From Lucinisca nassula (lineage: Eukaryota; Mollusca; Bivalvia; Lucinida; Lucinidae), in assembly GCA_963580285.1 (NCBI GenBank), contig OY757010.1, positions 65,928,406-65,992,405 of the forward strand: a DNA stretch of 64,000 nucleotides, written 5' to 3'. Below are positions 9,838-19,672 of the stretch, piece after piece. The translations under genes were made by a program, and so were the position numbers. How positions within the stretch are numbered: position 1 is the first letter of the stretch; every line of letters starts with the position of its first letter. The notes below the pieces were generated by a model that had not been told where the DNA came from, ran no database searches, and saw only the letters and a list, made by a program, of their open reading frames with translations.

Positions 9838-10018
9838 GGGTAAAATATTTAGTACAAGTACTAATCTTCCATGTGGCCCTCTTTTTCTGGGTAGGAACCA
9901 GTAATAAGCAATGTGGATAAAGTCCTTGCTCAAGGAAACAACACTTGGTGCTTGCGGGGATCGAACGGGCTACCTCTCGATCTCAAATTCCATGCTTTAC
10001 CACTGCACCATAGCCTTC
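9838..10018 (-). mobile_element. tRNA-derived SINE
   Basis: On the minus strand from 10018, TATGGTGCAGTGGTAAAGC matches a pol III A box and CCCGTTCGATCCCC matches a B box, about 30 nt apart. The element extends to about 9838, ending against the downstream target duplication of the neighbouring S1 copy. Confidence 0.65.
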
Positions 10019-10021
10019 CAC

Positions 10022-10155
10022 TGCTGTTCATGACAACCCTTACCTTTGCAGTGTAGATCCAGATCAGATGGCTTCTGAAGAAGCCATCTGATCAGGATCT
10101 ACACTGTCAGCCCCCAAAAATAGTGTTATAAAGAGGTTTTGGTGTATATGCATCT
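10022..10155. repeat. P1 core and flank, second partial copy
   Basis: Contains TTCATGACAACCCTTAC, the P1 palindrome (10045-10108), then AAAATAGTGTTATAAAGAGG and GTGTATATGCATCT. It repeats 9260-9476 with an internal deletion, suggesting a local duplication later split by two SINE insertions. Confidence 0.6.
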
Positions 10156-10957
10156 TTAATACCTGCAAGGCCTAAAATAACTGTTTGTCGGAGTAATTTT
10201 TATCAATTATCCTAAGGCAGGCTGCCCCAGCCATGACTGATTTTTGAAAGTTGATTTTTAAAATCAAGTTTCTATGTCAACACATTTCTACTTCCGGTAC
10301 TGGACCGCGTTACTCCACTTCCGCTTTTCGTTCGCTGCATAAAATAGTCCAAAGGAACTCTTGAAAATTAATTTTGCAGGCATGGAACGTCTTTCAAAAT
10401 ATTTCATTTTTCGAGACTATACGGATTGAAAATAAATTGACACACAAAGACGAATTCTGAAAAAAAAACAACAAAAAAAACAATACTCTGGGACTATTTT
10501 TCAATGTGATTTCCAATGATATTTATGTAAGTGGATTGGGATTTTACTCTTTCTTCCCTTAGTTTCTGAGCAGGACTCTTCTCTCTTTAAATATGTTCTT
10601 ATAGAAAGGGATTTCTGATTAGTTCACTGACATGATGGCAAACAGTGTACATGCAGATTCTGGTTTTGTACTATTTTTTATTAATTATTTTTTTCTGCAT
10701 ACATTTTTATAATTCTTATGAGTTTCACAAAGAATTGGCTGTTCATTGACTTCTCATTAACCCTGACCAGGGCTCACAATGCTGATTTCAATTTTCAACC
10801 ATTTTTGTTGCACAATTTCAATTTTCAACCATATGGATTAAGAAGCAGAATGAAAACGATCCCAATCTGCTGGCTTCCAAGAAGACAGTTGATCTGGAAC
10901 CATACTGTTTTTAGTTTTGTTTTTTTTTAAATATAACCAAGTTCAGCTTGGTGACCG
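10156..10957. other. No recognisable feature
   Basis: AT-rich sequence with an A-run near 10460-10485 and a weak, decayed palindrome-like pair near 10640 and 10860. I see no exon, RNA or intact mobile element. Confidence 0.5.
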
Positions 10958-10961
10958 TTAA

Positions 10962-11166
10962 CCCTTTTCCTGCTGTTCACGACAAAGCATATCTTTGCAA
11001 ACAGTGTAGATCCAGATCAGATGGCTTCTGAAGAAGCCATCTGATCAGGATCTACACTGTTTGACATTCAGTTTATGAATTTGTAGGGATAAATTACATC
11101 AAGTAACCTGATTGGTCCAAAGTCAGGAAGTGGGGTGGCTAAACAGAATAATCATCGGGATAAGGG
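10962..11166. mobile_element. P1 MITE, intact 205 bp
   Basis: Flanked by TTAA (10958-10961 and 11167-11170). The ends are CCCTTTTCCTGCTG and a decayed ...GATAAGGG. The centre is a long palindrome around CTTCTGAAGAAG. TTAA duplication with CCC ends is typical of piggyBac-type transposition. Confidence 0.8.
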
Positions 11167-11394
11167 TTAAAATCTTTGAATTTGGCCATATTTCACACCA
11201 GATCACCCTTTGAGCTTTGAAATTCCCCAAAAGTACAAATAACAAAATAACATGCAAACACCAGAAGCTCCCTCAACCTCAAATTATATTAAAAATTTAA
11301 CCCTCACTGTGCTAAATATGTTACACTCCTCCCCAGTCATTTGTATTCTAAATCAAGAGATGGATCCAATGTTTTGACATGTGACCTTGTTTAC

Positions 11395-13545
11395 ATTTCA
11401 CTGCGGATGATGAAGAACAATTCAATCCTTTTCTCGCTGCATTTAGAAAAGGTTTTTGGTGTCAGTCAACCCTGTTGAGACTGCTTGAGGACTGGCGTCT
11501 AGCTTTGGACAATGGAAATTGTGTTGCAGCCATATTAATGGATCTTTCCAAGGCCTTTGACTGTCTCCCCCACAATCTATTGATTGCCAAATTGAAAGCA
11601 TAATTATGGATTTTCGGAGGGGCAGTCAAACTCCTGGAAAGCTACCTCAGCAACAGATCTCAACAAGTTAGACTGGGCCCATGTACAAGTCCTTGGGAAA
11701 AACTAATTAAAGGAGTCCCTCAAGGTTCTATTTTAGGACCTTTACTTTTTAATGTATTTTAAATGACATATTCTATTTTATTATAAAATCCCTTTTATAC
11801 AACTATGCTGATGATAATACTTTAGCTTATATACATAAGGATTTTAATACTCTTAAGACAGTTTTAGAAACTGAAAGTCTCAATCTTATTTCATGGTTTG
11901 CTGAAAACTTTATGAAGGCCAATCCAGATAAGTTTCAGGCTATATGTCTTGGCCAGAGCACTCACGATCACATAAAGTCTTTCCAAATTGGCAGCACTTC
12001 AATAAAATGTGAGGATAATGTCAAGCTACTTGGTGTCAACATAGATTACATGCTGAAATTTGACAACCATGTGACTGATATCTGTAGGAAAGCATCCAAA
12101 CAATTAGCTGTTTTAAAAAGACTTGGTAGATTTTTAACCAAACAAGGGAAATTGGTTATTTATAATTCTTTTATTGCATCAAATTTTAGCTACTGTCCCC
12201 TAGCTTGGCATTTTTGCAGTGCCTCAAGTACAAATAAACTTGAAAAAATTCAAGAGAGGGCCCTGAGATTTATATTTAATGATTATTCTTCCTCGCTGGG
12301 CGAGTTATTAAACCTGTCAAATACTCAGCCTTTGCATGTGAGAAGAATTAAACTCATGGCTAGTGAGGTATACAAGATTGTTAATGGTCTTTCACCAAAT
12401 TATATTCAAGATCTTATTAATATAAAGGAAACTTCTTATGATTTCAGAAATGAGAAAACTGCTGATGTTCCACAGGTAAACACGACAAGGTATGGCTTGA
12501 GGTCATTTAGATCCGAAGCCCCCAGGATCTGGAATAGCCTGCCAAACAACGTGCGATACCCAGAATCCTATCCACAGTTTCGTAGGCTCCTCCAGAACTG
12601 GAATGGCTTTGGATGTAAGTGTCCTGTATGTTCTGCCTAGTCTCCTTTGTTCAGTTACTTGCTAGATTTTATTCCTTTCAGTCTGTTAAAATTTATGTTT
12701 TGTTTTGCATGCTTAGTACCTTGTTTTTCTTTCGACCTTTTTCGAGCACGTCATTCCATTGGTATGCCTTGCAGCGTTTTGGTTTTTCGACCAAATGAGG
12801 TATTGGCTGTACCAGGCTGAGAGACAATTTTGATCTTTTAGCACTCGAGTTTCATCTTTCTCAAGGGAATCTTACATTTAAATTATCTTAGTGCCATATA
12901 CCTCTTATAAATTTCTAAATATCTAAGCCTCCAGTGCTATTTTACCATATTTATGCTATGTCATATCAGTCAAATGCTAGTTTTAAAAGGATAGATGCAG
13001 GCATGATGACAATGTCTTTGTGTAGCAAAAGAGCTGAACTTAGATGTCATGATGACGTGTCCGTAATCGTCATAGATATAGCTTTCTTTTGGATGCATGT
13101 AGTAACCCGAGTTCCTTCGAGGGTGATGCGTTGGCGGCCACCTAGGTGGCGTATCCAGCAATCAGACAGCTTGTCAACGCACACTCTCAGATGATACTTT
13201 TGAGAGTGAATTTTAGGCAAGCTCTTTTTTCTAAAATTTTCAATTTAAAGTGCCGGATATACTTTTTAGTCGGTATGACTATTTAACTGTTTTTATGTTC
13301 ATTATTACCATTGTCTCATACTTCTTACACCCTAAAATATTTACAAATATTCTTATGCTAAATTTCTGTGATAAAATCTCTTAATGTGTAAGTAATTATA
13401 TGTATATATGTGCATGCTGTGATATATTTAACTTGCTGTTATTTTACAATTGTTTGTCAAAGTAAAAGCCCTACAGGGCTTATGTTGTGCTGTTGATAGT
13501 ATTCCACGTAAAATAAAATTTCTATGTCTATGTCTATGCCAATTA
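11395..13545 (+). pseudogene. 5'-truncated, disrupted LINE reverse transcriptase
   Basis: Frames in sequence give MDLSKAFD, a GVPQGSILGPLLF block, YADD (11804-11815), then about 242 residues of thumb and C-terminal region (11912-12640) ending WNGFGCKCPVCSA. The reading frame is broken by TAA at 11601 and at 11759-11761. The ORF begins inside the polymerase domain, so the copy is 5'-truncated. The 3' region to 13545 ends with AATAAAATTTCTATG and CTATGT repeats, a plausible LINE tail. Jockey/CR1-like by motif impression. Dead copy. Confidence 0.8.
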
Positions 13546-14057
13546 CCTCCCCTGTAGAGGTACTCTTTTATCTGGTTGGCAAAACATGACTGTTGCCGTA
13601 CAGTGTCAATGAGAATTTCGAATATTCATTGTGTGATTAAACTCATTTCTTGTCCACAAAATTAACTGGTCCTTGTCAGTTTGTGTTTTTGAAGTAATAA
13701 ATGACATAGAACCAGTCTCTTCTGACATTTTATCGCACATTTTTTTGCCTAAAAAGCGTTATAAAACTACCCACCATCATGCCAAAAAGTAGTCGATGCG
13801 CTTTATTTAACGAATGGAAATAAGATTAAAGCATGTATATTTTCTATCCAATTTTTATACGAAAAAGAAGCAGTTTAATGTCAAATATGGTTTGTGGCAA
13901 ACAGTTTTGATAGGAGGACGATTTAACAATAGTAATTACAGAAAATAATTCATGCTACATCACTGGTAGAGTATGGAACCAAAAGTTTTTTTGCCCACCA
14001 GATAAAATGAGGCTAATGACCTTTAACCTTGTGTGACGTAGACTTTGGATGTGTCCA
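13546..14057. other. No recognisable feature
   Basis: AT-rich intergenic or intronic sequence without a convincing frame or repeat structure. Confidence 0.5.
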
Positions 14058-14638
14058 TAGTAGTTGCAGTTAAGATTGCCTAGGTAGGCCCCCGCCCATA
14101 GGGGCTTAAAGAAATATATGGGCTGCATGATGCTTCCATGCAGAGCTGAATCCGGCCCGCACACTAGTACTGGTAAACTGCTTAGAGGATCTAAGCCTGT
14201 CCAGGAACCGCGGTGCGAGGCGGACCGTTCATGCTAATAAACCATATTGGTTTCATTGGGCGACAGGGCTTGAGATGACATTTCATCTCAATGTCGGGTA
14301 AAAGTCCCATAAAAATTGGAAGCAACGTCTCCAAAATGACCTTTACAGTGTTGACGGGGACGTTAAACCTCAAACAAACAAACAAGATTGCCTAGGCTGA
14401 GCTATTCGGGTGCTGTCAATATATGTCAAATTCACTGAGTGCACCAGAAGATTCGGTAGAGTGCCTTTCGCATGCTTTCTGCAAGTGGACCAAATGGCCA
14501 TATAGGCCACAGCTTTGTCTGCATTCCAGATGAATTCACACAGTTGGGTGACTTGGTTTACCTTTTTGTAAATAGATTATTCCGAAGGCAGGTGCAAACG
14601 ATAGCTCCGCCTAGTCAATCTTATCTACAACTACAATA
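14058..14638. mobile_element. TIR element split by an S1 SINE
   Basis: The left end TAGTAGTTGCAGTTAAGATT pairs with the right end TCTTATCTACAACTACAATA, continuing into GAGCTAT/ATAGCTC. Without the SINE the element is about 270 bp. A sister copy in the opposite sense is at 17421-17684 with about 37-bp terminal inverted repeats. No coding capacity. Confidence 0.7.
14085..14383 (+). mobile_element. S1 SINE-like element
   Basis: Flanked by AAGATTGCCTAGG at 14072-14084 and 14384-14396 (exact 13 bp), with a 3' tail of CAAACAAACAAAC. Inserted into the left terminal repeat of the TIR element at 14058-14638, so it is the younger of the two. Confidence 0.85.
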
Positions 14639-14670
14639 CATAATTTTTACCATGGATTCAGAAGCATAAT

Positions 14671-14733
14671 GGAAAACAGCATAGATCCTGATCACCTGGC
14701 TTCTGAAGCCAGCCGATCAGGATCTATACTGTT
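14671..14733. repeat. Palindromic MITE core
   Basis: AACAGCATAGATCCTGATC is mirrored by GATCAGGATCTATACTGTT around CTTCTGAAG. Same core type as P1 with mutated spacer; no TTAA arms. Confidence 0.65.
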
Positions 14734-14764
14734 TTTGAAAAAGGACTATATCTGGGTTCAGCAT

Positions 14765-15546
14765 GGTGAGGATAGTGACCTTGACCTCAACATGACCCCA
14801 AGGTCAAAGGTCAAAAATTATGATTTGCCATATCTCCTAAACTATTGCAGTTACACTTCTGAAACTTTGCTTATTGGATGGTCCTTGGAATATAGAATAT
14901 GTCAGGTTACTTTGGGTGTGACCTTGACCCCAAGGCCAAAGGTAAAAGAGTATGATTTTGCCATATCTTCTAAACTATTACAGTTACACTTCTGAAACTT
15001 TGGTTATTGGATGGCCCTTGGAATATAGAATAAATTTGGATACTTTTGGTGTGACCTTGACCTCAACATGACCCCAAGGTCAAAGGTCAAAAATTATGAT
15101 TTGCCATATCTCCTAAACTATTGCAGTTACACTTCTGAAACTTTGCTTATTGGATGGTCCTTGGAATATAGAATATGTTGGGCTACTTTTGGTGTGACCT
15201 CGACCCCTAGGTCAAGGGTAAAAAAGTATGACTTTGCCATATCTTCTAAACTATTGGAGGCACACTTCTGAAACTTGGTTATTGGATGGCTGTTGGAATA
15301 TAGAATAAATTGAGATACTTTAGGTGGACTTCAACATAACCCCAAGGTCAAAGGTCAAAAAGTATGACTTTGCCATATCTTCTAAACTATAAGAGTTACA
15401 CTTCTGAAACTTTGCTTATCAGTTAGAATGTTCTTTGCAACTTTTTTTAACATACATGTAGTTTTGGCTAGCTAATACATAGTCATTAGTGTTCTTAATA
15501 GAAAAAGTGGGTATTTGCGATGGTATACCATCGACTGCAGATCTAG
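14765..15546 (+). mobile_element. ~140-bp array with Helitron-like 3' end
   Basis: Array units start near 14777, 14918, 15051 and 15196. Three contain AGGTCA-A-AGGTCA (14801-14813, 15077-15089, 15345-15357). The 3' end has a perfect 16-nt palindrome, CGATGGTATACCATCG (15518-15533), then nine bases, then CTAG (15543-15546) followed by T, as in Helitrons. Open frames across the units follow the repeat and are not genes. Confidence 0.6.
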
Positions 15547-15904
15547 TTTGTTTATGTTGTCAGCTCAATATTTGCAAAATTTATGTCACTGTTTACATTT
15601 ACAAAGTTTTAAATATTCTACCATGTCGACTGATGGTTGCCCTGAGCATTTTTGCCAATTTTAATTATTTACAGACTTGCAGATTATGCAAGAAAAAGGA
15701 TCATTCATGTTTATTTTATTGCATCAAAATTAATCTATCTAAAGATGTTTGAATGTTAGGTTGCAGGCCTCACATTCAAACATCTCCACTTTCGGCTGAG
15801 TCTTTGAACTGAGCTCCCATCTCTGTATGACCTTAGTTTTTGCTTGGACATCACACACATGCACTCAAAAATGCACAAAGAATACATTAGGGAAAGAAAT
15901 TTAA

Positions 15905-16110
15905 CTCTTATCCTGCTGTTCACGACAACCCCTATCTTTGGAAACAGTGTAGATCCAGATCAGATGGCTTCTGAAGAAGCCATCTGATCAGGATCTACAC
16001 TGTTTGACATTCAATTAATGAATTTGTAGGAATAAATTACATCAAGTGTTCTGATTGGTTCAAAGTTCAGAAATGGGTGTGGCTAAACTGAATATTCAGC
16101 AAGAGAATTG
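15905..16110. mobile_element. P1 MITE
   Basis: Between TTAA 15901-15904 and TTAA 16111-16114. The palindromic core is intact; the right end is decayed (GCAAGAGAATTG). Confidence 0.75.
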
Positions 16111-16269
16111 TTAAACTGAACCAATGCCCAATTATGAAGGGGACTAGTCTTTATTTTTCTGTAGTAGCAACATCTTATGAAAATCTACATTTAAACAAAA
16201 TATGATAACACCGAGAAAACAGTATAGACATCTGCGCACTTTGTTTGCGGGGGTATAACAAGCAATACA

Positions 16270-16880
16270 GCCGTGACAACTGATAGAGTAGTGAGACCAA
16301 TACAGTAATGACAACTGATACAGAAGTGATACCAACAACAATCAATACAGTAGTGACAACTGATACAGAAGTGATACCAACAACAATCAATACAGTAGTG
16401 ACAACTGATACAGAAGTGATACCAACAACAATCAATACAGTAGTGACAACTGATACAGAAGTGATACCAGCAACAATCAATACAGTAGTGACAACTGATA
16501 CAGAAGTGATACCAACAACAATCAATACAGTAGTGACAACTGATACAGAAGTGATACCAGCAACAATCAATACAGTAGTGACAACTGATACAGAAGTGAT
16601 ACCAACAACAATCAATACAGTAGTGACAACTGATACAGAAGTGATACCAACAACAATCAATACAGTAGTGCCAACTGATACAGAGGTGATACCAACAACA
16701 ATCAATACAGTAGTGACAACTGATACAGAAGTGATACCAGCAACAATCAATACAGTAGTGACAACTGATACAGTAATGACAACTGATACTGCAGCAACAA
16801 AAAATACAGAAGTGACAACTTATAAATACAGTAGTGACACCAATACAGTAGTGACAACTGATACATAATGACAACTGATA
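16270..16880. repeat. 45-bp minisatellite
   Basis: About ten nearly identical 45-bp units (16308-16763) with shorter degenerate units on either side. The unit contains ACAACTGATACAGAAGTGAT and ATCAATACAGTAGTG. Because 45 is a multiple of three and the unit lacks stops in several frames, long repetitive open frames appear on both strands. I treat this as non-coding. Confidence 0.85.
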
Positions 16881-16950
16881 CTGCAGTGTGACAACTGATA
16901 CTATAGCAACCAACAATACAGAAGTGACAGCTTATAAAGCGCCAATATAC

Positions 16951-17205
16951 ATGTTTGTTTGTTTGATTTGATTTGAGGTTTAACATCCACATCAACACTA
17001 TGTAAGTCATTTTGGAGATGCTGCTTCCAATTTTGTGGGACTTTTACCCGACACCGAGATGAAATGACATCTCAAGCCCCTGCCGCCCAATGAAACCAGT
17101 AGGGATTATATCCAACTTGCACCACTTTGCCTGGGCAGGCTTAGACCTTCTGAGCAGTTTACCAGTACTTGTGTGCTGTCAGTTTCAGCACTGCATGGAA
17201 GCAGG
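16951..17205 (-). mobile_element. S1 SINE-like element, 5'-truncated
   Basis: Begins with GTTTGTTTGTTTGATTTG (tail on the minus strand) and follows the S1 consensus as far as GCATGGAAGCAG, then stops short of the usual end. Flanking minisatellite-like CAACTGATACA occurs just after it. Confidence 0.7.
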
Positions 17206-17420
17206 CGTTACAACTGATACATCTGCAGAGTCTGATCTGGGCCTACACTTTTTGCCAAGGTACTCCTTTAGGGATTTCCCCGCATACAATGGGTTAAGAT
17301 GGTTAAAAATAAATAAATGGATCAAGGTAGAGAAGCTTTATTCAACGTTGCATATCCGAAACAAATCACAAAAGCTCTGTAGAGCTTTTATTGCGACAAA
17401 AGTAACATTTAACAAATACT

Positions 17421-17684
17421 TATAGCAGTCACAGATAAAATGGACTAGGCGGAGCTATCGTTTGCACCTGCCTTTGGAATGATCTATTAACAAAAAGGTA
17501 AACCAAGTCACCCGATTGTGTGAATTCAACTGTAACACAAAGCTGTGGCGTATTTGGCCATTGGTCCGCTTGCAGAAAGTATGCGAAAGTCACTACCGAA
17601 TCTTCTGGTGGACTCAGCGAATTTGACATATATTGACAACACCTGAATAGCTCTGCCCAGTCAATTTCATCTGTGACCACTATA
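17421..17684. mobile_element. 264-bp TIR element
   Basis: The left end TATAGCAGTCACAGAT pairs with the right end ATCTGTGACCACTATA, and the pairing continues through GACTAGGCGGAGCTAT against ATAGCTCTGCCCAGTC. It is the inverted relative of 14058-14638. Non-autonomous; superfamily unknown. Confidence 0.75.
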
Positions 17685-17705
17685 CCTGCCCTCATTTATC
17701 TACCT

Positions 17706-18007
17706 CTCTCCCCACCTGTAGGGGCTTGAAGAAATATATGGGCTGCATGATGCTTCCACGCAGAGCTGAATCTGGCCCGCACACTAGTACTGGTAAACCG
17801 CTTAGAGTTTCTAAGCCTGTCCAGGAACCACGATGCGAGGCCGACCGTCCATGCTAATAAACCCTATTAATTTCATTGGGGGACAGGGTTTGAGATGTCA
17901 TTTCATCTCAATGTCGGGTAATTGTTCCATAAAATTGGAAGCAACATCTCCAAAATGACCTTTACAGTGCTGGCCGGGACGTTAAACCTCAAATCAAACT
18001 AACAAAA
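17706..18007 (+). mobile_element. S1 SINE-like element
   Basis: Flanked by TCATTTATCTACCT (17692-17705) and TCATTTATCTTCCT (18008-18021), one mismatch in 14. 3' tail AAATCAAACTAACAAAA. Confidence 0.8.
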
Positions 18008-18021
18008 TCATTTATCTTCCT

Positions 18022-18167
18022 AGGACTCACCCCTGATAATGCGAGTGTCAGTCAAGGGGTCACCTAGTACAATTTTTTACGCCTTTGGTATGGTGCAGCC
18101 AGGGATCTAACCTGCAACCTCCCATTCCAAAAGCAGACACTAAACCACTGAGCTATCAGGGCTGGTA
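18022..18167 (-). mobile_element. tRNA-derived SINE
   Basis: On the minus strand from 18167, TGATAGCTCAGTGGTTTAG resembles a pol III A box and GGTTGCAGGTTAGATCCC a B box. It abuts the S1 target duplication at 18008-18021. Confidence 0.6.
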
Positions 18168-18236
18168 AAATACCCAAAACAATCTTATTCTTTTTAAGAT
18201 GGATTTTCCATCTTATTCTGTGATTTTTGATTTTAA

Positions 18237-18454
18237 CCCTTTTTGTACCAAATACAATCTTCCTCCTTATATATAGCAGGAGTTCATTTCAAAATTTAGG
18301 GGTGTCAGGTTGTGTTTTCTTCAAAAACTACTTGGAAATTGGCTGAAGATTTTGCAAACAGTGTAGGCCCTGATCAGACGCATTCTGCGGCGTCTGATAT
18401 GGGCCTGCACTGTTTGCCAGGGTACCCGTTTTGGGGTTTCCGGTACCAAATGGG
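18237..18454 (+). mobile_element. P2 MITE, intact 218 bp
   Basis: Between TTAA 18233-18236 and 18455-18458. Left arm CCCTTTTTGTACCAAAT, right arm GGTACCAAATGGG... The inner palindrome is the GC-rich variant of the shared core (GACGCATTCTGCGGCGTC). piggyBac-like by TTAA and CCC ends. Confidence 0.8.
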
Positions 18455-18484
18455 TTAATGACTTTCCATCTTCAATCTGACTGT

Positions 18485-18777
18485 TTTGTTTGTTTGTTTG
18501 ATTTGAGGTTTAACGTCCCCGTCAACACTGTATAGCTCATTTTGGAGACGTTGCTTCCAATTTTGTGGGACTTTTGCCTGACATTAAGATGAAATGACAT
18601 CCAAGCCCTTTCCACCCAATGAAACCAATAGGATTTATATGCATGGACGGTCCGACGCGCACCACTTTTCCTAGGAAGGCTTAGAACCTCCAAGCTCTTT
18701 ACCAGTACTCAAGAGCAGTCAGTTTCAGCTCTGCGTGCAAGAATCATGTCTTCAAGCCCGTTGGGTGGGGGCTGAGG
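18485..18777 (-). mobile_element. S1 SINE-like element
   Basis: Flanked by ATCTGACTGT at 18475-18484 and 18778-18787 (exact 10 bp). Tail appears as TTGTTTGTTTGTTTG on the plus strand. Confidence 0.8.
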
Positions 18778-18797
18778 ATCTGACTGTATCATTTTTA

Positions 18798-19100
18798 CGG
18801 CCCCAGCCCATAGGGGCTTGAAGAAATATATGGGCTGCATGATGCTTCCACGCAGAGCTGAATCAGGCCCGCAAGCTAGTACTGGTAAACCGCTTAGAGG
18901 ATCTAAGCCTGTCCAGGAACCGCGGTGTGTGGCGGACCGTCCATGCTAATAAACCCTATTGGTTTCATTGGTGGACAGGGCTTGAGATGTCATTTCATCT
19001 CAATGTTGGGTAAAAGTCCCACAAAATTGGAAGCAATGTCTCCAAAATGACCTTTACAGTGTTGACGGGGACGTAAATCTCAAATCAAACAAACAAACAA
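18798..19100 (+). mobile_element. S1 SINE-like element
   Basis: Full-length match to the S1 consensus from GGCCCCAGCCCATAGGGG to CAAACAAACAAAC. It faces the copy at 18485-18777 tail-outward, so the two form a 600-bp near-inverted repeat. The target duplication is not convincing. Confidence 0.75.
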
Positions 19101-19287
19101 ATTAATTGTATTTTACCCATAAGACTGCAAGTTTTTAAAGGGGTGGTGATATTTGTAGATCACTGTAGTGTCCATGGTGCTGGGAAAGTGGTCCTGAACA
19201 TTTTTGTTCAATCCTTAAATTCATTTAAGCAAACCGTTAAGACCCAAATCAGATGCCACAGAATGTGACATCTGATCTGGGTCTTAA

Positions 19288-19492
19288 CCCTTATCTTGCT
19301 GTTCATGACAACCCCTATCTTTGCAAACAGTGTAGATCCAGATCAGATGGCTTCTGAAGAAGCCATCTGATCAGGATCTACACTGTTTGGCATTCAGTTT
19401 ATGAATTTGTAGCAATAAATTACATCAAGTAATTTGATTGGTTGATAGACAGAAATGGGTGTGGCTTAAATGAATATTCAGCAAGATAAGGG
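19288..19492. mobile_element. P1 MITE, intact 205 bp
   Basis: Between TTAA 19284-19287 and 19493-19496, ends CCCTTATCTTGCTG and CAGCAAGATAAGGG, so the terminal repeats match perfectly over 14 bases. The best-preserved P1 copy here. Confidence 0.85.
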
Positions 19493-19554
19493 TTAACTTA
19501 TTGCCAATGTCCCAGCACATGTGAAGAGTCAGAGCACTATGACATCACAATGAC

Positions 19555-19640
19555 AAGAATATGCAGTTATTTTCTATAAATAACCATTATCTGGTTTTCC
19601 TATATATCAGTGATAGTCACATGGACACCAGCATGGATGA
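19555..19640. repeat. Dispersed repeat shared with 30508-30592
   Basis: CTATAAATAACC and ATCAGTGATAGTCACATGGAC occur in both places in the same order. Family unknown; the similarity may extend upstream in both copies. Confidence 0.5.
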
Positions 19641-19672
19641 GCTTCTATGCTTAGTAATTCTGGTTCAGGCCA

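Noticed and set aside
11912..12640. 242-residue host gene
   Set aside because: It is the C-terminal part of a LINE reverse transcriptase; upstream polymerase motifs are in place but broken by stops.
16175..16916. Long repetitive open frames of about 186-241 codons on both strands
   Set aside because: They follow a 45-bp minisatellite whose length is a multiple of three. Openness in several frames on both strands is a property of the repeat, with no domain or start context.
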